Part shown: one piece after another, positions 8,301 through 17,879 of the stretch | How the letters are laid out: each line of letters opens with the position of its first letter | Numbering within the stretch: the stretch's first letter is position 1 | NCBI GenBank assembly: GCA_965644315.1 | Contig: CBFFRQ010000017.1 | Location: 62,001 to 126,000 of the forward strand | DNA length: 64,000 nucleotides | Origin: Caecitellus pseudoparvulus | Taxonomy: Eukaryota; Bigyra: Bicosoecida | Reading direction: 5' to 3' | The notes under the pieces: model-generated | What the model saw: the letters and a program-made list of their open reading frames with translations, nothing else | Told to the model about the DNA's origin: nothing | The model's database searches: none | Program-made: the position numbers and the translations under genes

Positions 8301-10875
8301 CGTACACAGCCACTGCGAACACATCATCCGGCAGGGTCAGGGGCAGGCCCGTGCTGTTATCGAACGGCGAAACCGTGAAATTAACGGAGCGTTCCACATC
8401 TTCCACCTCAAAGCTGAAGTAGTGCGTCGTCTTGCTGTCCAGGTGCACGGGAAGTTGGTGGGCTTCAGTGCCGGGCAAGGTGTAGTTCAATGGCACGTAC
8501 TGCCTCAACCCAGCGGTCATGTCTTGGCAGGCGGGGCCGGAATAAAAGCGCGAGAGGCCTTCATTCACAGCACCACTAGGTTCAGTCTTGATGACATCTG
8601 CGCACTCACAGATACCCCTGTTGCCGTCGCAGACCCCCTTTCCAGTTGCCTCACCGCACAGCGAGCTCGCTGGGCTCTCACGCGGGCATGCCTCAAACTG
8701 GCACGCAATGCCAGTGTGCGTGCTGTTGCAGACACATGAACGCATCCCATCTCCCATCCCTGTGTCCAGGCACGCCCCGTTCCCATTGCATGGCGCGGCG
8801 AAGGGGTCGGAAGGGGGGCAGCCTTGCTGGGAACATGCCGGCCCCGTCCAGCCCGAGTCACAGCCGTCTTCCCCCACGAAGGGCCCGGTTGAGACGGTGC
8901 ACACCCCCCTCGTCGCATCACACGCCCCATGGCCGGAGCACCCCGCGTCCCCCTGGCCGGCAGGGCACTCTGACAGCTCGCAGCGATCCCCGTAGAACGT
9001 GGACAGGCAGTTGCACGAGCCGTCGCTCGGGTTGCAAGTGCCACCATTGGCACAATTGGCATTGTCACAAGGGTTTCCACTGCACATCTCCGAGGCGGGT
9101 GGGCACTGCAAGGTGCCGATGAAAATGCTCGACGTCTCGGTCGCCACGTCCACCTGCCCTCCCTCCGCCGGGCATCGCACAGGAAACAGAGAAGTGCTGC
9201 CCCCACTCACCCTCTTCAACGACACTTCAATAATGCCTCCATCGCATCGAGCGCGGTAGCACATGCCCCCGGGCTGTGGTGACAGGCCGTAGGCAGCGTC
9301 CACCACAGTGCCTTGGAAGCATCGAGACCGGTACTGCCCAGCGTCGACCCCGACGGCCTCCCCCCTGAACGCGTACTCAGTGATGCTACCTTTCACACAT
9401 TCCCCATCTGAGCTCGCTCGGTACACTGGGCAGTAGTCCATGAGCGCGTTGGTGCCTCCTTTGGTTGGGTCAGAGAAGTACTGGAACTTGCTGGGCAGAG
9501 CGGCGTGGTGCGTCCTGACGTCGCACATGGCTCGAAAGCGCATGTCTATGGTGCACCCCGAGCTGCCCTGCACGTCGCAGAAGTAGCGGGAGGTGTCCCA
9601 CCCGGAGCCGCACTGCTTGCGGACAAAGTCGCAGCCTTGCCCCTTGCCCCACGCCAGGGGCTCGGCTGACGCGTAGTCCACAGCGTACCACCCGCTGTCT
9701 TCCATCAGAGCAAGGGTCAGCGATGACAGGGGCGACTTGCTGGACTTGGTTCCGGTCATCAGCTCGTTGCCGGCCAGTCGCTTCTTCCAGTGACTGCCAG
9801 CAGTGCCGCTGCCGCCTGCATCTTCCAGCTCCAAGCCTGGCTTCACCCAGGCATCCACACAGCTGAAGTGCGCCCGGGTCATGGCAGCCACATTAGGCGT
9901 GATGATCTTTGTGATCTCCTTGCCTCCCAGCTCTGTGCTCTGGAAGACATGCAAGACCTCGTCGCTGCTGGCGCGTTGCGTGGTGCCTGGTCGCAGGAAT
10001 TGGGCAAACTTGTACCCTGAGAAGCCGAGCGCGTGCAGCACTTCGTGCATGGCTGTGCGCACCATGTCTTCAAAGTCGCTATTCAGGGGACTGGGAGTGA
10101 TTTCCGGGATGGATCTGGGGTTGAAGTTTGCATGCCCAGTCAGAGGGCGCCCCGTCGTGTCATACTCACACTCCAGTGCCCAGGCGACCGTGCCACTACC
10201 CGCCGGGCGCGCTGTCACAAACAGCACAAAGTCCGTGTCGCTCCAGGTTCGGGACAGTAGGGGCTGCTTATTGGCACAGCAAATGTAGTGCCGGATGCCG
10301 TAGGAGTTGATGAAGGTTTGGTCTTCGCATGGCCAGGTTGGCGTCACAGAGAGGTCCCCTGACACAGGTACCACAGCCAGGGCTTGGGCAAGGCGGTGCG
10401 TGGCGGCTTCCACGACTGCTTGCAGCACAGCGCGCTTCGCGGGCGTGAGGACATCATCCGCGGAGCAAGCCCGCTGTTCTGTCGCCGAAGTGGGCTCCGT
10501 GGGGATGTATGTGCCGGAGGCGCTGGTGCACATGTGCTGCGAGTCACTGCGGTGTGGGGAGGGTTGGAGTGACTTGCAAGCTCGTTGCGGAACTTGGACG
10601 CGTTGCCGCTCTCTTGGACTACAAGGACCATGTACCCACCTCCCGTCCGTGAGTCTTGCTGTATCTGCATGTATCCGAATGCTGGAGTACTGCTGGCTGA
10701 GTTGCCTGCCCTGTCCTGTGGGCGGGCCGTGGTGTGCAACTGGCACGGAATGTGCCTTGCGCTGTCCCAAAAACCCAGCCATGCTCGCCATCATGTCATC
10801 ATGAATGCATCTGTGTGCTCCAACCCCCCTTGCTGCAATGAGGAGAGCAATGATTGCTGCACACCTGCCCTTCAT
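5341..10875 (-). CDS. Leishmanolysin-like metalloprotease with EGF-like repeats and TM tail
   Basis: Type I membrane zinc peptidase of family M8 (GP63/leishmanolysin). The ATG at 10875 starts a signal peptide (MKGRCAAIIALLIAARGVGA) followed by the family-typical RCIHDD. I remove a 93-nt in-frame intron (10639-10547), leaving about 1,813 residues, roughly three times the usual length. The zinc site HEVLHALGFS is near residue 246. The third ligand and Met-turn region is present (GSHWKKRLAGNELMT), so the enzyme should be active. The extracellular part continues with many Cys-rich EGF-like modules (for example NCANGGTCNPSDGSCNC and CSGHGTCVNLRCTCSYGWEG), separated by beta-rich spacers. A membrane segment (AVLAMGALLMCMGVCMCGWA) precedes a basic cytoplasmic tail of about 200 residues ending in a Lys/Arg cluster. 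It could process surface proteins or digest prey. Confidence 0.88.
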   Translation of the reverse strand: MKGRCAAIIALLIAARGVGAHRCIHDDMMASMAGFLGQRKAHSVPVAHHGPPTGQGRQLSQQYSSIRIHADTARLTDGRWVHGPCSPRERQRVQVPQRACKSLQPSPHRSDSQHMCTSASGTYIPTEPTSATEQRACSADDVLTPAKRAVLQAVVEAATHRLAQALAVVPVSGDLSVTPTWPCEDQTFINSYGIRHYICCANKQPLLSRTWSDTDFVLFVTARPAGSGTVAWALECEYDTTGRPLTGHANFNPRSIPEITPSPLNSDFEDMVRTAMHEVLHALGFSGYKFAQFLRPGTTQRASSDEVLHVFQSTELGGKEITKIITPNVAAMTRAHFSCVDAWVKPGLELEDAGGSGTAGSHWKKRLAGNELMTGTKSSKSPLSSLTLALMEDSGWYAVDYASAEPLAWGKGQGCDFVRKQCGSGWDTSRYFCDVQGSSGCTIDMRFRAMCDVRTHHAALPSKFQYFSDPTKGGTNALMDYCPVYRASSDGECVKGSITEYAFRGEAVGVDAGQYRSRCFQGTVVDAAYGLSPQPGGMCYRARCDGGIIEVSLKRVSGGSTSLFPVRCPAEGGQVDVATETSSIFIGTLQCPPASEMCSGNPCDNANCANGGTCNPSDGSCNCLSTFYGDRCELSECPAGQGDAGCSGHGACDATRGVCTVSTGPFVGEDGCDSGWTGPACSQQGCPPSDPFAAPCNGNGACLDTGMGDGMRSCVCNSTHTGIACQFEACPRESPASSLCGEATGKGVCDGNRGICECADVIKTEPSGAVNEGLSRFYSGPACQDMTAGLRQYVPLNYTLPGTEAHQLPVHLDSKTTHYFSFEVEDVERSVNFTVSPFDNSTGLPLTLPDDVFAVAVYAGSGASRKPPTRRNAAFASEWVTATHSAQIAFQAGSPQYTEQGTMLVGVYVGRDVTANITLSRHPCSKSNCIHGTCIDGQCICHRFNAQGYNVVNAQGLVTDFVVASWGQDGSNCDTPECPAACNGRGVCVGEPSITGQGPMPICQCNALFFKDNANPSYACEEIADVLGSGFMTSTGLVQAGAVQGVTSFTQQLAFAGGTGVLNGTQSEWSMQLDFDQVVVGAAPSTNSTTSIPAARTLAVLDLNSLTAAGALATHNGAVGVSVVAVTNAAEGADPMLFVEVDSIPALGSTAGAQRFDIAAWAQGRTEHKLSTVLSGSSSTMIISMHNGRSAVAPLRADVAISVSSTCPAHIAGCSGHGTCVNLRCTCSYGWEGPSCGVRVQPLSIAAAGQAVWAAVDKLQVGARQYYQVDLSALPGVKEVVVQLEVLKGAASKVQPRLSAALTGAPGPSRSALHTLAQGSFVDADNIGQAHSTQRLIFARADSVSQTRLVVEVANGHQAVAPVYLNLSVSLSSQVGIPESCLQDASCSARYCSGRGTVIYNSLTQQAACSCQYGWSASVRCASLALQGHAALQLATQRVAYLCATCSKVGHLDQHAVHVFRVSQPLQRETSLRISVSRVSSAGNSSGSASSNATVSGPPPALLVATSLPRQLADFVLVKAAPSGEVSVVVNASSPSGRFWVALYGNVAGQYRLSLGRETRELQGPPEEYFWREVAEFISSSAAGQAVLAMGALLMCMGVCMCGWAHCMPAWCRKAQDKADLEAAKNARRKLLRAASLRKLGLDFKDSSIGQGKPKAPFTTRALAKKVPHQEIGGRAAEEKSAAGCMPHPDVVHMPMSQLPAAPTEPHPKLKRYVEHVRGENKRQGLHAMGQSARLEFQPERRASLAHPGSPGALQEAEQSQRRADAADEGASLRRKRTQAAGTGGDPLSLALHAMSPIAPVRTEPAQGDVHQGSAVAPGKRTFGHRVRTGKAKKRSKKKRNRSD

Positions 10876-11057
10876 CCTGCAGGGCCCCGTGCTAAGTATT
10901 GCAGCACAGCGTCCAGCTGCTTCCGCGCTGGTTGCACGTGCTCGATCAGGCAGTGGCCTCGTGGAGGGAGAATGTGACCGTCTCAACAAAGTGGCACCCT
11001 TGCACAGCATCGAGACCCAGCAGGGGATGTGCATTGCAAGCAAAATGGCCACTGGTG

Positions 11058-14000
11058 TCACTTGTGCCTGGAACGGGAGCTGGGCACTCGGGCAAGCGCT
11101 GGGGACCGGGCCTTGGTGGAGCGCGCATCGGCCTTGGCGAAGTACGGCACAAGGCGCTGGTCTGCACGCATGCGCACTTCGTTGGCTTGCATCTTGGCTT
11201 CGAACATCTCGTCCTCACGCTTCAGGCGTTCCTCCAGAATGCCAATCACGAAGAGCGACCTCAGACAGAACTCCTCAAAAGCAGCCTGGGCTGCTGCAGC
11301 GTTGGGCTCTGCGTGGTTCATGCGGCTGAACTCTCGCTGGCGCTTCTCTAGGGCTTCATTCTCCACCGTCAATCGGCTCTGGATGATGCGAGCACGGCTC
11401 TTGTGGCGGTCAGCCAACGCGGCGCGGCAGGCTTCCACGGCTGCGGCAGCCTCCTTGTCCGAAAGGTTGTTGCTGTCACGAGCCTCGTGCAGGAAAGGCG
11501 CAAGGTAGTCAATCGTCTCGTTGGCATCAGTGTCTTCCTCTTCAGCCTCGGCAGACACTGCAGCAAGAAAGCAAGGAGGGGGGTGTGGCACGGCAGGGCG
11601 TGGCACAGCAGGGCGGCGCAGCTACGCACCTTGAGCACCAGAGTCTGCAGCTTCTTGGGCGATTTCAAAGATGTCCTTCTCCAGCACAATGTTGCTTTCA
11701 TCCCAAGCACGCTGCGGTATCTCTTTCATCGCCTCTTTTTGGGCTGCACGAATGTCGTTGAAGCAATTGATGCGAGCCGTCATGGCGGCCTTGTAGTCGA
11801 TCTCCACTTCGAATGCCTGTGAGCGAGGGCGGGGCAGGGCAGCGGGGAAGAGGTGCGCCTTTGCGCAATCGCACTTGAGCTTGCGGCACGTGTCCGCACC
11901 TTCGGAACTGGTGTAGTTTCGTCCCGAGTCAGCATGTCCATCTGCCCGTCTGCCTTGTCCCCGTGGTACACGCGGGTGTTGCGCGTGATGTGACCGTCCA
12001 CGAAGTGATACCGCACTTGAATGGTGCCTTCTTCCAACAAGTACGTCATCTTCTCGATGTCCTTGTGCGCAGGCTTGCGGGGGTCACGAGCGTACCGCTC
12101 CGCCATCTTCCGCACGGTGTACACCCCCGCCTCGGTGTCCACCGTGCGCACGCCATCCATGACCAGGGACCCGCGCATGCCACCCGCGGGCCGGCTGGTC
12201 ACTGCACCCCCCGTCGTGCCAATGGAGATGGAGCCGGGGGTAGGCGCCTCTCCCACTCGTTTGCCAAGGGTCACTGACCGGTACGTCAGCCCGTTGGGTC
12301 GTGTGGTGTACTCCCACATGATCTTCTTGCCGAAGATCTCTTCCTTGCGTTTGAGGCCGCTTACCTTGCCTTCCACGTAGTACTCTGTCACACGGCTCTT
12401 TCCCAGCACCTCTCGAATGCAGCGCTCCCTGAAAATGTGCCCTGGCGCAAAGTGCTCGGTGACAGTGTTGCTGTATAGGTCCTGTTCGCGCCGAATGAGC
12501 AGGTCCTTGCGGTGAGAAAACACCTCGGTGATGTGCCGGGGCACGATGCGAGCGTTGTCCACGAACAGAGTCAGCCGTGCTTCCAAGCCCGTGGGGTGGG
12601 ACAGTGGCGCAAACTCTTCCAGCGTTGCGCGCTGGAACAGCGTCGTCCGGGCCTTGCTAGGCCCGAAGCGGGCCTCAAAGTCTTCCCTGGGGATGGAGAT
12701 GGGCATGACCCACGCCGTGGGCGGGTCCAAGACATGCTCCCCATCGGCATCCGGAACATAGGAATCTTCCTCAGGAACACCGGACTTGCGCCCTGACTCC
12801 TCCTCCTCGCCGTCGCCTCGACCAGTGGCATCGCCATCGCCTGGCTCGGACACCGGTCGAACTCCCTGTGATGGTGAGGCAGAGAACACGTGTGGTGGGG
12901 TGCGTGTAGAGTAAAGAGCAGGCGCGATGCGGTGTGCGGAGACGTACCAAGTCTTCCAGCGTTTGCTTCACAAACACGTGTTCCCAGTCCTCCGTCGTGT
13001 GCAGGTCCAGGGACAGCAGCCGAGTGATTTCCTTCCCTGTTCCGCGCAGAGTCACGGCCTCCTCCTCCACAGCAGCCTTGCTTTCCCCGGCCGCTTCCTC
13101 TGCCGCCACCAGGCCGGCCACGCGCTCAGCCACCCCCCCACTGCCGTCTTCCTCCTCAGGTTCCACCAACTGCCCGTCTTCATCCAGTTGCAACCCCACT
13201 GCCGCCAGCTCCCGTCGGAGGTCCACAGGTGGCTTGGCGGCAGCGGCAGCGGCGGCGGCATGAGTGGGCGGCTTGGGCGGCATGCTGGTGATGAGCTCCT
13301 CTGCACGTGGGTTGACGTCCCGCACCTTGTCAAGCCCCGGGATGAAGGAAAGGTCCCCGGCCAGCAGGCGCTCTTCCAGCGTCAGCTTGGGCACTTCGTG
13401 CAGCGTGCCGTCCGCGGCAGCCTCGGCAGTCGCGACAGCAGCAGCTTCTGCCGCAGCATCTCGGCGCTCCTTGAACAGCGCACGGGCCTCCTGTGCGATG
13501 GCCTGGGCGGCAGAGGTGGGCGGCGGTGGGGCCCCCGGCGCCTCAGGCACGAGAGCCTGCATCTGCATGTTCACCCACACATTCTCGTGGTTCCACACGC
13601 TCTCGATGGTGAAGTACGGCGACTCTTCAAGGGGGTACACCTGCCCCGTACTGGGCTCCACAAACACCGACTCAGACACCCCTCGCCGCCCACTGCGCAC
13701 CAACACCCACGCATGCACACGCTGCCCCTCCAGTGGATCGTACCCCCGAATGTCATCGTGAATGTCGGCCCCCGCGCTCTCAGCTGCAGCCTGCACTTCC
13801 CGACCCACCAACTCAGTCTCGTCTGCGTCACTCTCGTACGAAGCGTCTGCCGCCGCGGCAGCTGCTGCCGCCTCCTCCTTCCGTGCCATGACGGCCAGGT
13901 ACTTGCTCGCCATGGAGGGCTTGGGCTTGGGCAGGTACTTGGACACACCGGGGGGGGGGCCGCCTGCTGCCGTTGCTGCTGCTGCCTTGCCACGAGGAGA

Positions 14001-14717
14001 CGCAGCGGCAGCAGCGGTAGCTGCAGCATCGGCCGTGTCTACGTCCACGGGGGGGGGCGGTGCCCCCTCCACCGCCTCCCCCCCTGACGCGTATGCGAAG
14101 GCGACGTTGGCGTTGGCCACTGGAAGTGCTGGGGGCGTGTAGGAGCACTTGGTGTGGCTGAGGTCCCGCAGAGTGATCCACCGAGGCGCAGTGCCAACGA
14201 CGCAGTATGCATCGAAGCCGTTCCCCAGCAGCAACGACGTGAGCAAGTTTGCGAGGTCAAAGCTGTCTCCCGCCTGCCAGGACAGCACGGTGGAAGGGCT
14301 GGGCAGGAACTGAGGCAGCTCCAGGGGGTGCGCCAGCGGTTCGTAATCCATGTACGACGCCACAAAGGAGGCGGCGCCCTGCAGAGTGTACAGAGGCTTG
14401 TACGGCAGCTGCGTCGGGCGCAAGGTGCTGCAGACAAACTTCGGCACGCCTGCCTCGTTGCGTGCGACGAGGAACAGCGGCTTGCGATCAGGGAACAACT
14501 GCACGAACTGTCTGCGGAAGTGCTCCACGTACTCCAAGCACAGCTCTTCCTTCAGCGTGTTGGCTGTGTAGGAGGGGGCCAGCGGCACCCGCCGGGAAGC
14601 CAGCACTTCCAGGCGTTGCTGCTTGGTGGGGCGCAAGCCTTGCACGGTGCACAGGTCTGGCCAGCTGGTGTCTTCCCTTGCCACACCTTCATCTTGTGCT
14701 ACATACTCAGTCGCCAT
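11058..14717 (-). CDS. DRC7: Dynein regulatory complex subunit 7
   Basis: Part of the nexin-dynein regulatory complex that links outer doublets in motile cilia. Four exons (14717-12948, 12865-11900, 11816-11630, 11557-11058) give about 1,140 residues. The N-terminal transglutaminase-like region is clear (FDLANLLTSLLLGNGFDAYC and PRWITLRDLSHTKCSY), followed by FVEPSTGQVYPLEESPYFTI. The middle part has family stretches such as WVMPISIPREDFEARFGPSK and FVDNARIVPRHITEVFSHR. The C-terminal 200 residues are helical and charged, as expected for the coiled-coil end. Ala/Glu-rich low-complexity inserts near residues 230-330 and 430-590 lengthen it relative to animal DRC7. Its presence predicts a motile flagellum. 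Confidence 0.88.
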
Positions 14718-14922
14718 GCTGGGTGTCCGGACAGTGGGCGGAGGGAGGGGGTGCACAGCGGAAATCGAAACCCCGCGACCTCAGCTCGAGATGCAGCACC
14801 GGTCGAAGGCAGCTGGGGCGCCAAGCACGCGTCTACCCGTTGCTCTGGGAAGTACACGATTGCAGTTATTCTCATCGCACCATATGTCATGTGCATTATA
14901 TGTGACTGCGAGGAGTGGCGCT

Positions 14923-16120
14923 TCACGCAGCCTCCAAGCTGCCGCTCAGCGCCCCCTTTTCGATGCAGTACGCGAGGAACTCGTTGGCGCTGATGTAGCC
15001 ATTGCCGTCCTTATCAATGGACGCGAACAGGGCGTCGGACGAGGGCCCCCCTGCTTCTTCTGCCTGAGCATACTCGTACTCCACCAGCTGTGCGTGGCAG
15101 TCCGGCCACTCTTCAGCAGAAAGGTAGCCATCTTGGTCAGCGTCAAACCACTGAAAGCACTGGCTGAGTGCAGTGATGATGGCCCTCTGGTCCTCCGTCA
15201 GACCAAGGCTGGCCCACCTGTCGCCTCCTTTGGCCCACCACGCGTTGAAGGCCTCCATGGTGATGCCGCCGTCCACCTGCCCCGCCATGCTGGCCAGCGC
15301 CGCATCCAGCTCCTCATCGCTGAGGAAGTGCCCCTTGTCGTACGCCAAGGCCTTGAACTCGTCCTTGCTTAAGATCGCGTCCGAGTTCAGGTCGTACTTG
15401 GAGAAAACCATGTCAGCCAGAGCCCCGTGCCGCCCCAACACCGTCACGCCAGTGGCGGAGGCGGGGTCCGGGTACGGGTGCCCATTGTGCTTCAACTGCG
15501 AGGTGAAGGGAGAGGGGGGGTCAGGGGGGGGGGGTGGGCGGAGGTGCCGTCGCCGGTCTCCGCACCATCCACCGTAGAAACTCCGAGAAGGACACCGAGT
15601 CGCTGCCGTCCACGTCCAAAGCGCTCCACAGGTCACCGCCGCTGACCAGGTGGTGCTGCACGAAGCCCCCTGTGACCAGGCGAGCATACAGATCCTCCCA
15701 CTCCTCCATCGTGTCCACGTGCCCGGAGTCATCTGCATCTGCCCCGCGAAAGAGCTCAGTGACTTGGGCAATGAACGCCTCTTGCGCCTCGCTCAGCTGC
15801 AGCGCCGTGAACCGCGTGTCTGACCGCCAAAACTCCTGGAAGGCCTCCTTCGATATGGTACCCGCAGATTCTGGATCCAACGATGCAACTGCCGCCTCCA
15901 ACTCTGCGTCGCTGAGGCAGTGCCCCTTGTCGTAGCACAAACTGCGGAATTCGTCCTGCACGCAGCACCGGAAGGAAGTGCGAGCGGCCTTGCGCTGCTG
16001 CTGCTCAAGTTCGCAGGCACGCACATAGCTCAGCTGGCCCGACCCATCAGCATCGTACTTGGCGAAGATGACGTCGCTGATGCTGCCTTTGGCACCGGTT
16101 TTGTAGTTGAAGGCTGCCAT
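14923..16120 (-). CDS. Multi-EF-hand calcium-binding protein
   Basis: Calcium-binding protein of about 352 residues, exons 16120-16025, 15955-15566 and 15495-14923. It is an internal duplication: each half opens with an EF hand (YDADGSGQLS; YDLNSDAILS), followed by the matching phrase YDKGHCLSDAEL or YDKGHFLSDEEL, then further EF loops (ADADDSGHVDTMEE, LDVDGSDSVSFSEF, FDADQDGYLSAEEW, IDKDGNGYISANEF). Most loops keep acidic residues at positions 1, 3, 5 and 12. No signal or membrane segment is seen. The first intron (16024-15956, 69 nt) is in frame and could be mistaken for coding sequence. It lies next to DRC7, but a ciliary role is only a guess. Orthology to a named EF-hand family is not clear. 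Confidence 0.8.
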
Positions 16121-16287
16121 GTCTGCTGGCGTGCTCGTTGCAGCAAAGGCGCAGTCGCAAGCAGCCCAAGGGGCAGGCACACTGCAATAACTCACTTTCT
16201 ACACACACCCAGTCGGGGTTGATGGCACGTGCGTGCCACTGTGCAGTGGCGGGTCATTCGTATTGTGCTGGCACGGCTCTCAGCAAC

Positions 16288-17839
16288 ATGGCTGCCGCCT
16301 CGGTCTGTGGCGTGCTAGCCAAGCCCAGTGCAGCTGCTCAGCGCATCGTGGCAGCTGCCATCGCAGCTGCGCAGCCAAGGCACTGCATCAAGCAGCACGT
16401 AGATTCCAATGCAGATGGCTCTATCACCGTTGGAAGCCGCAAGTATGAAGCTGTGAAGAAGGTGGCCGTGTTTGGAGCGGGTGCGCGAGGCGCAATTTCC
16501 GCACGCCCCTGCTCAGCTCACCCCCTCTGGGCACGGCACAGGGAAAGCCGTGGTGCCCATGGCAGCTCAGTTGCTACAGCAGCTGCAAAGCTCATCCGTA
16601 CCTACGTTCGGGCACGTCATCACCAAGCATGGGCATGATGATGGGTCCCTGGCCGGTTCTGGCCTTCGTGTGAGCGAGGCGTCCCACCCCGTTCCCTGCG
16701 ATGCTGGCGTGGCTGCGACACGCCAGCTGCTGGCTGCCACCGAGGACATCTGTGACGAGACGCTTGTCTTTGTCTTGCTCACTGGGGGTGGAAGTTCTCT
16801 CTTCACACTGCCTGCGGAGGGGTTGACTCTGGCGGTGAGTTTGCAAGCCTGCTGCTTGCTTGCATCCTGCTTGGCACGCACCACGGTTGCCTCACAGGAC
16901 ATCCAAGCCACAAGCGAGGTGCTGCTGGGCTGCGGAGCAGACATTCACGCCATGAACACGGTGCGCAAGGCGCTGTCTGGCGTGAAAGGAGGGCGCTTCC
17001 GCCGCTACCTGGCTCGAGCGCGCGCAGTGCACACGCTGGCCTTGTCTGACGTTGTGGGCGACAACTTGGAAACCATTGCCTCTGGACCTACCTGTGCAGT
17101 GCCTTGCACCAGGGCTGCTGCTGTGGATGTGTTGGAGGCCCACGGAGCACTGTCACAAGTGCCTCCGGCAGTGGCCACGATTCTGAAGGCTGGTGCTGCG
17201 GCTCCCGAGCCTGCCACTGGCAGCGGCTGCTTTGTCGGGGAAGTCATCGGCAGCAACGCACAGGCGCTGGAGGCTGCCGCCCAGGCGGCGTCGGAGGCTG
17301 GGTACACCCCCCACATTCTCACCGCTGCGCTGGAGGGCGAGGCACGGCATGCGGCCGCCTTCGTCACCAGCCTCGCCAAGGCGGCAAGCGGGCGCAGTGG
17401 CGGAAAAATCGGCCACAGCGTAGTCCCACCTGCAGCCCTCATCTTCGGCGGCGAGACGACGGTGAACCTGACCGACGCGCCGCAGGGGCACGGGAAAGGC
17501 GGGCGGAACCAGGAGCTGGCGCTGGCGTCTGCGCTGCTGCTGGACGGGCACTCACCCCGGGAGGCCCCCCCCGACCACCCTCTCGCTGGGGAGGCCACCA
17601 TCACCCTGGCTGCAGTGGGCACGGACGGCACGGATGGGCCGACTGACGCAGCAGGTGGCATTGTCAGCAGCGCCACGTTCTCAAACCAGACGCGCCCTGA
17701 GACCGCACGGCAGGCTGCCGGGGCAGCCCTGAAAGGACACGATGCGTACCCATGCTTGGCGGAGCTGGGCGCGCTGCACAAGACAGGCCCCACAGGCACG
17801 AATGTCATGGACATCACCGTCGCATTGGTGCTGGTGTAA
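16288..17839 (+). CDS. GLYCTK: Glycerate 2-kinase (MOFRL family)
   Basis: Phosphorylates D-glycerate to 2-phosphoglycerate, linking serine, fructose or photorespiratory carbon to glycolysis. Exons 16288-16480, 16542-16834 and 16898-17839 give about 475 residues, slightly shorter than animal GLYCTK. Family marks are VAVFGAGKAVVPMA, HVITKHGHDDG, LLTGGGSSLFTLP, ALSGVKGGRF, LALSDVVGD, the GGETTV and GKGGRNQELALA motifs, and the MOFRL end (GTDGTDGPTDAAGG and KTGPTGTNVMDI). The second intron is 63 nt, in frame and stop-free. The gene is divergent from the EF-hand gene (167 bp between starts) and convergent with CCT2 (40 bp between stops). There is no obvious organelle-targeting peptide. Confidence 0.92.
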
Positions 17840-17879
17840 ATGCATTTGCAGAGCAGGCGAGGCGTGCCCCCCCGCCTTC

